The position numbers and the translations under genes were made by a program. Shown one piece after another: positions 48,688 through 57,854 of a stretch of 64,000 nt of DNA. The stretch is from [Flavobacterium] thermophilum (GTDB taxonomy: Bacteria; Bacillota; Bacilli; Bacillales; Anoxybacillaceae): assembly GCA_900450595.1 (NCBI GenBank), contig UGGS01000001.1, positions 930,001 through 994,000 on the forward strand, in the 5' to 3' direction. The notes below the pieces were generated by a model that was not told where the DNA came from, did no database searches, and saw only the letters and a list, made by a program, of their open reading frames with translations. Position 1 is the first letter of the stretch. Every line of letters begins with the position of its first letter.

Positions 48688-49890
48688 TCATTCTGCTGCT
48701 TTTTGAGAGAAATGTTCGATCGTAACCGTCGTCCCTTGAAGGCGACGAGCAGCCATCACCGCGATCGCGAAAACGAAAGCAAGCATCCAAAACCCATACG
48801 CCGAAGAGCCGGTCCACTGCTTCATCACCCCGAGCACGTTCGGCAGCAAAAACCCTCCCAGTCCGCCAGCGGCGCCAATGATGCCCGTCAACAAGCCAAC
48901 CTCTTTCGGAAACCACGTCGGAACAACTTGGAACAACGCACCGTTCGCCGCGCCAAAACAAAGGAAAAGAGCAACCATCAATCCGAACAGGACGAAAAGA
49001 GACGGCAATGTACCGATGCAAGCCAGCAACAAAGTCCCAGCGGCAAACAACAAGGAAAGAAGCCGCATTCCCCCGATCCGGTCGGCGATATAGCCGCCAA
49101 TCGGCCGGATGAAACTGCCCGCAAACACGACGGCGGTGACGAAATCGCCGGCCGTGACTTTGCTGATGCCGTATTCATCAAAGAAGAAAATGCCCAAGTA
49201 ACCCGTCAGCCCCACAAATCCGCCGAATGACAAGCTGTAGAAGAAACAAAACAGCCATGCTTCTTTTCGCTGGAGGACGGCTCGGTATTCACGCAACGAA
49301 ACGGGTTTCACCGCTGTTGGACATTCACGCGCCAGCGAAGCGAACAAAAGGAAGACGACAACAAGCGGTACGAGCGCCAACCCGAACACCGTGTTCCAAC
49401 CATACATCTCCGCCAGGCGCGGACCAAACAGCGTCGCCAGCACCGTCCCGCTGTTGCCGGCCCCGGCGATCCCCATGGCCAGCCCTTGATATTCTTTCGG
49501 ATACCAGCGGCTCGCAAGCGGCAACGCAACGGCAAAGCTGGCTCCGCCCACCCCTAATAAAAATCCGAGCGCATACACATCCGACATCCGGTCAGCGAAC
49601 TGCCACCCCCACACAAGCGGCACAGCTGTCACCGCCATGCCAAGCAGACCAGCCCGCTTCCCGCCCCAGCGGTCGGCGAGCATCCCCATCGGAATGCGAA
49701 GCAGCGCCCCGCCCAACACGGGAATGGCGACCATCATCCCTTTTTCCGCCGGCGTGAGCGCAAACTGTTCAGCGACAAACACCCCGAGCGCACCAAGCAA
49801 GTTCCAAATCATAAAGCTGATATCAAAATACAAAAACGACGATAAAAGCGTCGGCGCATGCCCGACGCGCCAAAACGATTTTCTCGCCAT
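48688..49890 (-). CDS. narK: Nitrate/nitrite transporter, NarK family (MFS)
   Basis: 400 residues with about 12 membrane segments. Marks of the nitrate/nitrite porter family are the glycine-rich GVGGASFAVALPLASRWYPKEYQGLAMGIAGAGNSGTVLA and the second NNP-type motif PTWFPKEVGLLTGIIGAAGGLGGFLLP, plus Arg in LLRIPMGMLADRWGGKR. It brings nitrate in or exports nitrite. The start is the ATG giving MARKSFWRVGH after GGGGGAAG. It follows nasC on the same strand after a 199-base gap, so it may be the last gene of the assimilation unit or have its own promoter. Confidence 0.94.
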   Translation of the reverse strand: MARKSFWRVGHAPTLLSSFLYFDISFMIWNLLGALGVFVAEQFALTPAEKGMMVAIPVLGGALLRIPMGMLADRWGGKRAGLLGMAVTAVPLVWGWQFADRMSDVYALGFLLGVGGASFAVALPLASRWYPKEYQGLAMGIAGAGNSGTVLATLFGPRLAEMYGWNTVFGLALVPLVVVFLLFASLARECPTAVKPVSLREYRAVLQRKEAWLFCFFYSLSFGGFVGLTGYLGIFFFDEYGISKVTAGDFVTAVVFAGSFIRPIGGYIADRIGGMRLLSLLFAAGTLLLACIGTLPSLFVLFGLMVALFLCFGAANGALFQVVPTWFPKEVGLLTGIIGAAGGLGGFLLPNVLGVMKQWTGSSAYGFWMLAFVFAIAVMAARRLQGTTVTIEHFSQKAAE

Positions 49891-49967
49891 CTTCCCCCAA
49901 CTCCCCCTTGGCACAGAATGTTCGTTATGCTAAAATGGAAATGAAAGCGATTTCTCCACCTACTTCC

Positions 49968-49998
49968 CGCCGTATTGCCGGGAAGTTTTTTTTCTTAT
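49968..49998 (+). terminator. Plus-strand-oriented terminator hairpin between nasC and narK
   Basis: CTTCCCG pairs with CGGGAAG, followed by eight T on the plus strand, although both neighbouring genes are on the minus strand. On the minus strand the hairpin has no T run. Confidence 0.6.
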
Positions 49999-50089
49999 GG
50001 CGCGTCTCGGTCCGCGCGCCCCGCTGGGGATGATTCCCCGCCGCGGACGGAAAAGAGAGCGCTTTTTCCGGCGAAACGAACCACACAAG

Positions 50090-52231
50090 TCAATTTCTCC
50101 CTAAATCGACCACTGGCCGCACCCGAGCTGCGCACCGCTTAAACGCCGGCATGCGGCAATGGGGATCGAGCTCATCGGATGTGACATTGTTGATTTGCCC
50201 AAGGCCGCTCCAGTGGAATGGGACAAAAATGGTATCCTCGCGAATTTGATCATTGTAACGGCTGCGGACGACCGCCGCACCGCGGCGCGTTTCAATGCGC
50301 ACAAGCATCCCTGGGCCGATCCCGTATCGTTTGGCCGTCCTCGGGTGGATTTCCACGACCGCCTCCGGCTGCCGCGCCGAAAGCGCCGGGCTCCGCCGCG
50401 TTTGCGTTCCGCTCAAATAATGAGCAAGCACCCGTCCGGTCGTTAAATAAAGCGGATACCATTCATCCGTCTCCTCTTTCTCCGGCCGAAACGGCAAAAC
50501 CGCAAACCGAGCCTTGCCGTCCGGATGAACAAACCGTTCCGTAAACAACCGAGGAGTCCCAGGATGATGCGCATCGGGGCAAGGCCAGTAGACACGTTCG
50601 CGCCGAAGCCGCTCATACGTCACACCGTAATAATCCGCTTTGCCGCCGCGGCTCGCCAACCGCAGTTCATTGAAAATCTCTTCGGCTGACGTGAACGGGA
50701 AGAAGCGGCCCTTGCCAAGCTTGTGCGCAATCGCGCATAAAATTTCCCAATCATGTTTCACCTCCCCAGGACGCTTCCGAGCCGCCGGCCGAAAGCACAC
50801 CCGCCCTTCGACGTTCGTCACCGTGCCTTCGTCTTCCAAATACGACGAAACAGGCAACACGAGATCAGCCAGTTCGGCCGTTTCCGATAAAAACATGTCT
50901 GCGACCACAAGAAATTTGAGCTTCTTAAGCGCCTTGACGACAAATGCAGCATTCGGACTGGAAACAACGGGATTGGATCCCATGACAAGCAGCCCTGTAA
51001 TTTCACCAGCGTCTATTTTTTGCATCATTTCATACGCCGACACCCCCTTTCCCGGCAGCTCATCCGGCGAAATGCCCCATATGCCCGCAACATACCGGCG
51101 GTGTTCCGGATGCTCAATGCTTCGATAGCCCGGCAGCTGATCGGCTTTTTGTCCATGCTCGCGCCCGCCCTGCCCGTTCCCTTGTCCGGTGATCGAGCCA
51201 AACCCAGAGCCAGGACGGCCGATGTTTCCGGTTGCCAGCACGACGTTGATCCACTGTCTGACCGCCGCATAGCCGTCCGTCTGCTGCTCCAAGCCGCGCG
51301 CCGTGAGCACGATCGCATCGGCCGCCTCCCCGTACTTTCGCGCCGCCAAGCGAATCTTCTCTTCCGGCACGTCAGTCAGCCGGACGATCTCATCCATCTC
51401 CACTGCTTCTATGTGCTGTTTCCATTCGGCAAACCCAACCGTCCGCTCGCGCACAAACGCTTCATCGATATATCCTTCGTCAAGCAGCACTTTCCCGATG
51501 CCGACGGCCAGCGCCGCATCCGTTCCGGGCTTGAGCGGCAGGTGCAGATCCGCCAACGCCGCCGTTTTCGTTTCCCGCGGATCCACCACGATGATAAAAG
51601 CGCCGTTCTTCTTCGCTTCATCAAAATACGGCATCAACGTCGGCTGGCATTCGGCGACATTGGTCCCAGCCAAAATGATCGTCTGGGCGAGTGGAATGTC
51701 GGAGAGCGGATTCGTCAACCCGCGGTCAAGACCAAACGCGTCGTTCATCGCGGCCGCGGCCGCCGACATGCAAAAGCGGCCGTTGTAGTCGATGTGCCGC
51801 GTCTTGAGCGCCACGCGGGCAAATTTCCCGAGCAAATACGCCTCCTCGTTCGTCAAGGATCCGCCGCCGTAAACAGTAAACGCATCGACTCCATCTTCCT
51901 TCTGAATGGAGATGATTCGTTCCGCGATCAGCGAAAGCGCCTCCTCCCAACGGACCCGCACAAACCGGCCGTCCACTTTCGCAAGCGGAACCAACAGCCG
52001 CTCGGGATGCAAAGCGTGCTGGTGGGCGTTCATCCCCTTTAAACAAAGGCGGCCGTTGGACGTCGGGTTGTCGGTCGGGACCGCCTTGTAGCGGCGCCGC
52101 TCTACAATCCGCTCCTCCACCAGCTGAAGCATGCACTGGACGCTGCAAAACGGACATTGCGTCGCGGCAGCCGTTTCTGACGCCCGTTCTTTTTCCTTGG
52201 CGCGAAAGTAGCGCAGCAATTCGTTCGTCAT
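50090..52231 (-). CDS. nasC: Assimilatory nitrate reductase, catalytic subunit
   Basis: 713 residues. The 4Fe-4S motif is CPFCSVQCMLQLVEE...GRLCLKGMNAHQ near the N-terminus; the Mo-bisMGD core follows (FTVYGGGSLTNEEAYLLGKFAR, IILAGTNVAECQPTLMPYF, GNIGRPGSGFGSITGQGNGQGGREHG), and the C-terminal cofactor domain is LYLTTGRVLAHYLSGTQTRRSPAL. It reduces nitrate to nitrite in the cytoplasm for assimilation. The start is the ATG with GGGGGA six bases upstream; another ATG two codons earlier is possible. 17 bases after nasE. No NasB-type electron donor gene lies here, so electrons come from elsewhere. Confidence 0.95.
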   Translation of the reverse strand: MTNELLRYFRAKEKERASETAAATQCPFCSVQCMLQLVEERIVERRRYKAVPTDNPTSNGRLCLKGMNAHQHALHPERLLVPLAKVDGRFVRVRWEEALSLIAERIISIQKEDGVDAFTVYGGGSLTNEEAYLLGKFARVALKTRHIDYNGRFCMSAAAAAMNDAFGLDRGLTNPLSDIPLAQTIILAGTNVAECQPTLMPYFDEAKKNGAFIIVVDPRETKTAALADLHLPLKPGTDAALAVGIGKVLLDEGYIDEAFVRERTVGFAEWKQHIEAVEMDEIVRLTDVPEEKIRLAARKYGEAADAIVLTARGLEQQTDGYAAVRQWINVVLATGNIGRPGSGFGSITGQGNGQGGREHGQKADQLPGYRSIEHPEHRRYVAGIWGISPDELPGKGVSAYEMMQKIDAGEITGLLVMGSNPVVSSPNAAFVVKALKKLKFLVVADMFLSETAELADLVLPVSSYLEDEGTVTNVEGRVCFRPAARKRPGEVKHDWEILCAIAHKLGKGRFFPFTSAEEIFNELRLASRGGKADYYGVTYERLRRERVYWPCPDAHHPGTPRLFTERFVHPDGKARFAVLPFRPEKEETDEWYPLYLTTGRVLAHYLSGTQTRRSPALSARQPEAVVEIHPRTAKRYGIGPGMLVRIETRRGAAVVRSRYNDQIREDTIFVPFHWSGLGQINNVTSDELDPHCRMPAFKRCAARVRPVVDLGRN

Positions 52232-52248
52232 CGCCATTCCCCCGCTTC

Positions 52249-52551
52249 CTACAGCTCGACATATACCAAGCCGTCTTTCACCGCCGCGCGGTACGTTTTG
52301 ACACACCCTTCATCCGGCGCCTGCACCCGGCCGTCTTTCAGGCAAATTTTCCAATCATGGAGCGGACAAAACACAAACTCGCCGCTCACAATACCTTGTG
52401 ACAAATCGCCTCCTCGATGCGGACAGCGGTTTTCAACGGCAAATACTTGATCGTCACCCGTCCGGAACAACGCCAGCTCACGATTCCCAACCCGCACGCA
52501 TTTTCCGAGCCGCTTCGGCAGCTGTTCCAATGTTCCCACTTCCACCTTCAT
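52249..52551 (-). CDS. nasE: Assimilatory nitrite reductase, small (Rieske) subunit
   Basis: 100 residues. The Rieske-type ligands are CPHRGGDLSQG and CPLHDWKICLKDG (CxH...CxxH). It pairs with the large subunit NasD to form NADH-dependent nitrite reductase. The start MKVEVGTLEQLPKRLG has GAGGAGGACGAAGAGAGG upstream. The 221-base gap to nasD contains a hairpin GGCGG/CCGCC (about 52730-52770), perhaps lowering expression of the downstream genes. Confidence 0.93.
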   Translation of the reverse strand: MKVEVGTLEQLPKRLGKCVRVGNRELALFRTGDDQVFAVENRCPHRGGDLSQGIVSGEFVFCPLHDWKICLKDGRVQAPDEGCVKTYRAAVKDGLVYVEL

Positions 52552-52772
52552 CCTCTCTTCGTCCTCCTCCTGCATCGATGTCTGATCCTGTTTGACCATT
52601 CCTTTACAAACTTTCATGAACAACAACGTAAAATCGGCTCTCCGCAAACGAAAACCTCGTTTCCGGCTGGACGATGGCCATCATTTCCCTCTCTTCGTTC
52701 CAGCATTGATCCTAACCCATGATCAATCCAGGCGGCGGAACATCAACTTTTTCCGCCCGCCGTCATCCCCCT

Positions 52773-55199
52773 TCATTCCACCGGCACCGGCTCTTTGTCG
52801 CCGATATCGCGGAACAACAGTTGCTGCAGTCTCTCGTTTTCGACGATGTCCCGCCACGGATCTGTTGTCGCGGAAAGAGCTTTGTGAAGCCGCTCAAGCA
52901 GCGCGCGGCGCGTTTCCACATCGAACAACACTTCGCGGATATGCTCAAGCCCGACGCGCTCGACCCATTTGGACGTCCGTTCCAAATAATGCGCGGACTC
53001 GCGGTAATATTGCAAAAAAGCACCGGTCATCTCGATCACTTCGTCTTCCGTCTTGACCGTGCAAAGCAAGTCAGCTGCACGCAAATGGGTGCCGCCGTTG
53101 CCGCCGACATAAATCTCCCATCCGCCCTCGACGCCGACGACGCCGACATCTTTAATGCCCGATTCCGCACAGTTGCGCGGGCAGGCGGAGACGGCCATTT
53201 TCACTTTATGCGGCGTTTTCAGCCGCTCAAATGTTTGTTCCATCCGAATGCCAAGCCCGGTCGAATCTTGCGTCCCAAAGCGGCAAAACTGCTTGCCGAC
53301 GCACGTTTTCACCGTCCGAAGCGCCTTGGCGTAGGCGTAGCCTGACGGCATGCCGAGATCGGCCCAAATGCGCGGCAAATCTTCTTTTTTCACCCCAAGC
53401 AAGTCAATGCGCTGCCCGCCGGTGATCTTAATCATCGGCACGTTGTATTTTTCCGCGACATCGGCGATGTTCCGCAGCTGTTCGGCTGTCGTCACCCCGC
53501 CATATATGCGCGGCACAACGGAGTACGTGCCGTCGGCCTGGATGTTGGCGTGCAGCCGCTCATTGACAAACAAGGATTCCGCTTCTTCATCGTACTCGCC
53601 CGGATACAACATGCCCAGGTAATAATTGAGCGCCGGACGGCATTTCGAACACCCTTCCTCGTTTTTCCATCCCAATACACTCATCACTTCTTTGACCGTC
53701 ATCAGCCGCTTTTCTTTGATCGCTGCAACCACTTCCTCGCGGCTTAGGTCCGTGCAGCCGCAGATCGTTTCTTTCACCGCATACCGGTTCGCTTCTTCAC
53801 CAAGCATATGCTCAAGCAGCTCGGCGACAAGCCCTTTGCATCCGCCGCACGAGCGAGACGCGTTCGTATAGTCGCGCACCTCGGCGACCGTCTTAAGCCC
53901 GTGTTCGGCAATCGCCTGACAAATCGCGCCTTTTGTCACCCCGTTGCAGCCGCAAACAACATCGGTGTCGGCCATCGCCGCCGCAAGGCTTCCCTTCCCG
54001 CCTAAAGCGGCTGGGGCAAACAGCGACAGCGAGAGCGCCTCAACCGAATCGCCGCGCTGGATCATATCGAACAGCTTTCGACCTTCGCTCGTATCGCCAA
54101 ACAGCACCGCCCCAACGATTTTCCCTTGGCGAACGACGACTTTCTTGTACACCGAGCGCGCTTCGTCATACAGTTTGATCGACTCCGTCCCTTCGCCATC
54201 CATAAATTCACCAGCCGAGAACACGTCGACACCGGACACTTTCAGCTGAGTCGCAACGACAGATCCTTCATACGGCTTTCCTTTTCGGCCGCAAATCGCC
54301 TCTGCCAGCACTTTCCCCTGCTCATAAAGCGGAGCGACGAGCCCATACACAACACCGCGATGTTCCGCGCATTCACCGACCGCGTAAATGTGCGGCACGC
54401 TCGTTTCCAAGTAGTCATTGACAACGATCCCTCGATTCACTTCAATGCCGCTTCTCCGCGCTAAATCAACATTCGGACGAATACCGACCGCCATCACCAC
54501 CAAGTCGGCGGCAATGGACGTACCGTCCTTAAACCGCACTCCCTCCACACGGCCGTTGCCGAACAATTCGGCCGTCTCCTTGCGAAGCAAAACGTTCATC
54601 CCTTGTTTCTCCAGCTCCCGCTGCAGCAGCTTGGAAGCGGTCGGATCAAGCTGGCGTTCCATCAAATAGTCGAAAATATGGATGACATCGACATCCATCC
54701 CTAAGTGAAGCAACCCGCGCGCCGCCTCCAAGCCAAGCAAGCCGCCGCCAATGACCGCCGCTTTTTTGTACGTCTTCGCATATTCGATCATCCGCTCGCA
54801 ATCTTGGATATCGCGAAACGCCGTCACCCCGGGCAAATCCGCCCCCGGCACCGGCAAGATAAACGGATTCGACCCTGTCGCGAAAATCAATTCATCGTAT
54901 TCGACTACCCGCCCACGGTCGGTCCGAACAAGCCGCCGCTTGATGTCGACTTCCGTCACCGTTTCGCCGACAAACAGCCGAATGCCGTTTCGTTCGTACC
55001 ATTCCCAACTGTTCAACGTAATGTCATCAAGGCGCGTATCTCCTTGCAGCACCTTCGACAACAAAATGCGGTTATAATTCGGATGCGGTTCGCTGCCAAA
55101 AATCGTGATCTCAAACGCCTCGCGGTCAAGTTTTAAAATCTCCTCGATGCAGCGAACCCCCGCCATGCCGTTGCCGATTAACACGAGTTTTCGTTTCAT
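52773..55199 (-). CDS. nasD: Assimilatory nitrite reductase, large subunit
   Basis: 808 residues. Order: FAD/NADH-binding domains (MKRKLVLIGNGMAGVRCIEEIL, KAAVIGGGLLGLEAARGL, IYAVGECAEH), two BFD-like 2Fe-2S domains (VCGCNGVTKGAICQAI...SCGGCKGLV; ICGCTDLSREEVVAAI...CSKCRPALNYYLG), then the sirohaem nitrite/sulfite reductase domain with ferredoxin-like half and KTCVGKQFCRFGTQD and AVSACPRNCAESGIKDVGVVG, which supply the 4Fe-4S cysteines. It reduces nitrite to ammonium with NADH. First gene of nasD-nasE-nasC; a TnrA box lies 166 bases upstream. Confidence 0.97.
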   Translation of the reverse strand: MKRKLVLIGNGMAGVRCIEEILKLDREAFEITIFGSEPHPNYNRILLSKVLQGDTRLDDITLNSWEWYERNGIRLFVGETVTEVDIKRRLVRTDRGRVVEYDELIFATGSNPFILPVPGADLPGVTAFRDIQDCERMIEYAKTYKKAAVIGGGLLGLEAARGLLHLGMDVDVIHIFDYLMERQLDPTASKLLQRELEKQGMNVLLRKETAELFGNGRVEGVRFKDGTSIAADLVVMAVGIRPNVDLARRSGIEVNRGIVVNDYLETSVPHIYAVGECAEHRGVVYGLVAPLYEQGKVLAEAICGRKGKPYEGSVVATQLKVSGVDVFSAGEFMDGEGTESIKLYDEARSVYKKVVVRQGKIVGAVLFGDTSEGRKLFDMIQRGDSVEALSLSLFAPAALGGKGSLAAAMADTDVVCGCNGVTKGAICQAIAEHGLKTVAEVRDYTNASRSCGGCKGLVAELLEHMLGEEANRYAVKETICGCTDLSREEVVAAIKEKRLMTVKEVMSVLGWKNEEGCSKCRPALNYYLGMLYPGEYDEEAESLFVNERLHANIQADGTYSVVPRIYGGVTTAEQLRNIADVAEKYNVPMIKITGGQRIDLLGVKKEDLPRIWADLGMPSGYAYAKALRTVKTCVGKQFCRFGTQDSTGLGIRMEQTFERLKTPHKVKMAVSACPRNCAESGIKDVGVVGVEGGWEIYVGGNGGTHLRAADLLCTVKTEDEVIEMTGAFLQYYRESAHYLERTSKWVERVGLEHIREVLFDVETRRALLERLHKALSATTDPWRDIVENERLQQLLFRDIGDKEPVPVE

Positions 55200-55364
55200 A
55201 TCGTCATCCCTCCATACTTCTTGTCATCGATGCAGCCAAAGCCGGATCGTCATCACCAGCATCTCCCATAATCCGACTGTTTTTGTTCGCATCACCCTCA
55301 CAATTTCCCCTTTGCCTTGGTTGTGCCCATCATATCACGTCAAAAACGAAGTGTGCATTTTTTA

Positions 55365-55381
55365 TGTTAGATTATATAACA
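55365..55381 (-). promoter_or_regulatory. TnrA box upstream of nasD
   Basis: TGTTAGATTATATAACA fits TGTNA-N7-TNACA exactly. A -10 candidate TATGAT lies at 55329-55334 on the minus strand, predicting a start near 55322 and placing the box centre about 51 bases upstream, the distance usual for TnrA-activated promoters. The rest of 55200-55475 shows no other feature. Confidence 0.8.
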
Positions 55382-55475
55382 TGATTTTAACAAAAAATAT
55401 GAACGATCGCATAAAAATCAGAGGGAATATACGGTTTCACTACAATTGCGTAACTTTTTATAACATAAAAGATGC

Positions 55476-55515
55476 ACAAAAAGCGGCCTCCCGGCTGATG
55501 GCGCGGAGGCCGCTT
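55476..55515 (-). terminator. Terminator after the DnaA-domain gene
   Basis: AAGCGGCCTCC pairs perfectly with GGAGGCCGCTT around a 13-base loop and is followed by TTTG on the minus strand. Confidence 0.85.
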
Positions 55516-55544
55516 CTTATTGGAGGTTGCTCATTAGGGGATCA

Positions 55545-55949
55545 TCAGTGAATCGGACGGGATTCCAGCAGTTCATCGATGATGCGCGCGTAGTGGTCAA
55601 TGCGCCGCTCCAGCTCCTCCATCTGCCGCTCAAGGCGGGTGACGTATTGACGGAAGGTCATCGGAGCGCCGAATCGCTGTTCGAGCCGCTCTTCGATTTT
55701 CTGCCGCTCGCCGTGGACAGAGACGAAGATGCGCATCTCGCGGCCGAACACTTCGCGGACAGTTTCACTGATGAGTTCGCCGTATCTTGTTTGCAGCCAT
55801 TCACATTGAATGTCGTTGAGGCATTCGATGATGAGCCAATCGTCATCCACCGTCGCCGACGTCGAGGCAAACCACGTGTCAAACGACGGCCCGGACAGCT
55901 TTTGCGCAAGCTTCGTTTTCACTTGTTCCCAAAGATGGTGCTCCTTCAC
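55545..55949 (-). CDS. Orphan DnaA domain I-like protein with coiled coil
   Basis: 134 residues. Residues 1-85, LWEQVKTKLAQKLSGPSFDTWFASTSATVDDDWLIIECLNDIQCEWLQTRYGELISETVREVFGREMRIFVSV, match the N-terminal domain I of DnaA (W..V...L.....P.F.TW...). No AAA+ or DNA-binding domain follows; instead a helical, coiled-coil-like tail RQYVTRLERQMEELERRIDHYARIIDELLE. Domain I mediates self-association and binding to helicase or regulators such as SirA, so the protein could modulate DnaA; this is inference. Downstream of a thioesterase gene by 18 bases. Confidence 0.8.
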   Translation of the reverse strand: MKEHHLWEQVKTKLAQKLSGPSFDTWFASTSATVDDDWLIIECLNDIQCEWLQTRYGELISETVREVFGREMRIFVSVHGERQKIEERLEQRFGAPMTFRQYVTRLERQMEELERRIDHYARIIDELLESRPIH

Positions 55950-55967
55950 ACACTCACCCCCTTTCGT

Positions 55968-56369
55968 CTACTCGCCTGGCTGCCATACATGTTCGCGCAA
56001 TTTCGCCCGAATGTCATCCGGAATCGGTTCAGGCCGCCCGGTATCAAAATTGAAATTGACATACACCGCCCGGCCTTTCGCGCACACCACCCCGTTTTGG
56101 TGGATTTCTTCATAAATCGTGAGGCTTGTGTTGCCGATGCGCTCAATGCCGGTATACACAGTCACATCTTGCCCATAATACAGTTGGTTGACGTAGTCAA
56201 CCTCCATGCGGATGATCACCATCCGCCAACGTTTGAATGACAAGTCAGGTGTAAACAGCTTGAAAATTTCATGCCGCCCCGCTTCAAACCAAACGGGCAC
56301 GGTCGTATTGTTAATATGGCCGACGCCGTCCGTCTCTGACACGCGCGGCGTAATGACAGTCGTAAACAC
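55968..56369 (-). CDS. Acyl-CoA thioesterase, 4HBT hot-dog fold
   Basis: 133 residues from a GTG start with GGAGGAGGGGC upstream; the longer frame lacks support. The 4HBT signature VSETDGVGHINNTTVPVWFEAGRHEIFKLF (the catalytic Asp and the HIN motif) is clear, followed by EVDYVNQLYYGQDVTVYTGIERIGNTSLTIYEEI. It hydrolyses acyl-CoA thioesters. Probably co-transcribed with the DnaA-domain gene. The upstream 56370-56551 region shows nothing else. Confidence 0.9.
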   Translation of the reverse strand: MFTTVITPRVSETDGVGHINNTTVPVWFEAGRHEIFKLFTPDLSFKRWRMVIIRMEVDYVNQLYYGQDVTVYTGIERIGNTSLTIYEEIHQNGVVCAKGRAVYVNFNFDTGRPEPIPDDIRAKLREHVWQPGE

Positions 56370-56551
56370 GAACGCCCCTCCTCCACAAGAACTGGAATCG
56401 TCTTTTGTCGAATTTCGGCGGCTGATGTATATGTGTTCGCTCCACGATGTGGAAATTCCTGCTTCACCATCAAGAAAACATGAAAAACGTCGCCCCTTGA
56501 GCGGAAGGGGGATCCAACTTGAGAAGTGAGACCCTATTTCCAACAGCCAAA

Positions 56552-56585
56552 GAAAAAACAGGAGCCTGAACCAGCCCCTGTTTGT
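56552..56585 (-). terminator. Terminator of the iron alcohol dehydrogenase gene
   Basis: On the minus strand AACAGGGGC pairs with GGCTCCTGTT in an imperfect stem followed by TTTTTTC, just after the stop codon. Confidence 0.75.
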
Positions 56586-56591
56586 TTCTCC

Positions 56592-57779
56592 TCACCCTTT
56601 ATCCGGTTCGACGATCGTCCCTGTAAACGCCGCTTGATAAATCGCGCGGATGTCGGCTTCCGAAAGCGGCATCGGGCTGCGGGCGAGCAGCCGTTTTTGC
56701 TGGACGGCGTCTTTCGTCAGACTTTCTAATGCGCTTTCCGGAATGCCAAAACCGCCGAGCGTCTTCGGAATGCCGACATCGGCGACGAGGCGCTCGAGCT
56801 CCTCGACGCAGCGGTGCGACGCCTCCTCCTCTGATAAAAAGCTCGAGTTGCCGCCGAGGGCGTTTAAGATATCAGCCATTCGTTTCGTGCAGCTTTGGCG
56901 AATGTAGCCCATCACATACGGCAAGAGCACGGCATTTGATTCGCCATGGGCGATATGAAACTGCCCGCCAAGCGGATACGCGAGCGCATGCACGCCGGCC
57001 ACCCCGGCGTTGAAAAACGCCAACCCAGCCAGGTAGCTGCCGTTCGCCATATCGATGCGCGCCTGTTTGTCCGCTCCATGTTCCACCGCCTTGCGCAATG
57101 AGCGGGAAATGAGACGCATCGCCTGAAGCGCCAAGCCGTCCGATGTCGGGCTCGCATTGACCGACACGTACGCCTCGACCGCATGGGTGAGCGCATCGAT
57201 CCCAGTCGCCGCCGTCACCCGCGGCGGGACGGAAACCGTAAGCTGCGGGTCGACGATCGCCACATCCGCCAACAAATAGTCATGCGTCACGACATCTTTC
57301 GTCGTGTCTAGCGACAAGACGGAGATGTTCGTCACCTCCGACCCGGTGCCTGATGTCGTCGGAATCAATATTTTCGGCAATCCTTTTTTCTCAAGCGTTC
57401 TCGTCCCCGTCAAGTTTAAATACTCGGCGACCGATCCTTCGTGGACAGCCAGCACCGCCGCCAGTTTCGCCAAATCCATCGCGCTGCCGCCGCCAACCCC
57501 GATGACGAGATCAAACTCTCCGCCGCGGGCAAACGCCACCGCCTTTTCCCCCGTTTCAAGCGGCGGCTCCGGCACAACATCCGTATACACATGCACGCTG
57601 CATCCTGCTTGCCGGAGCGGGGACGTCACTTGCTCGACGAGGCCAATTTTTTCAAGCGCTGGATCGGTGATCACCAACACGTGTGTGCCTCCAAGCCTTT
57701 TTACTTCCGGAACCAACTGCGTAAGCGCCCCCCAGCCGACATAGCTGAGCGGCGGAAAGACGATGCGGGATGCGGTCAT
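56592..57779 (-). CDS. Iron-containing alcohol dehydrogenase
   Basis: 395 residues. The NAD-binding GVGGGSAMDLAKLAAV and the metal-binding segments GIDALTHAVEAYVS (His), GVAGVHALAYPLGGQFHIAHGESNAVLLPYVMGY (two His) identify the group III alcohol dehydrogenase family. The family oxidises primary or secondary alcohols, diols or related substrates; the substrate here is unknown. It lies 75 bases downstream of the nitronate monooxygenase gene on the same strand. Confidence 0.94.
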   Translation of the reverse strand: MTASRIVFPPLSYVGWGALTQLVPEVKRLGGTHVLVITDPALEKIGLVEQVTSPLRQAGCSVHVYTDVVPEPPLETGEKAVAFARGGEFDLVIGVGGGSAMDLAKLAAVLAVHEGSVAEYLNLTGTRTLEKKGLPKILIPTTSGTGSEVTNISVLSLDTTKDVVTHDYLLADVAIVDPQLTVSVPPRVTAATGIDALTHAVEAYVSVNASPTSDGLALQAMRLISRSLRKAVEHGADKQARIDMANGSYLAGLAFFNAGVAGVHALAYPLGGQFHIAHGESNAVLLPYVMGYIRQSCTKRMADILNALGGNSSFLSEEEASHRCVEELERLVADVGIPKTLGGFGIPESALESLTKDAVQQKRLLARSPMPLSEADIRAIYQAAFTGTIVEPDKG

Positions 57780-57854
57780 GGTTTTCTCTCCCCCTTATTC
57801 AACATTTTTTCGGAAGAATGAACGCGTTTTCTTTCCATCCGCATAACCAAACTC

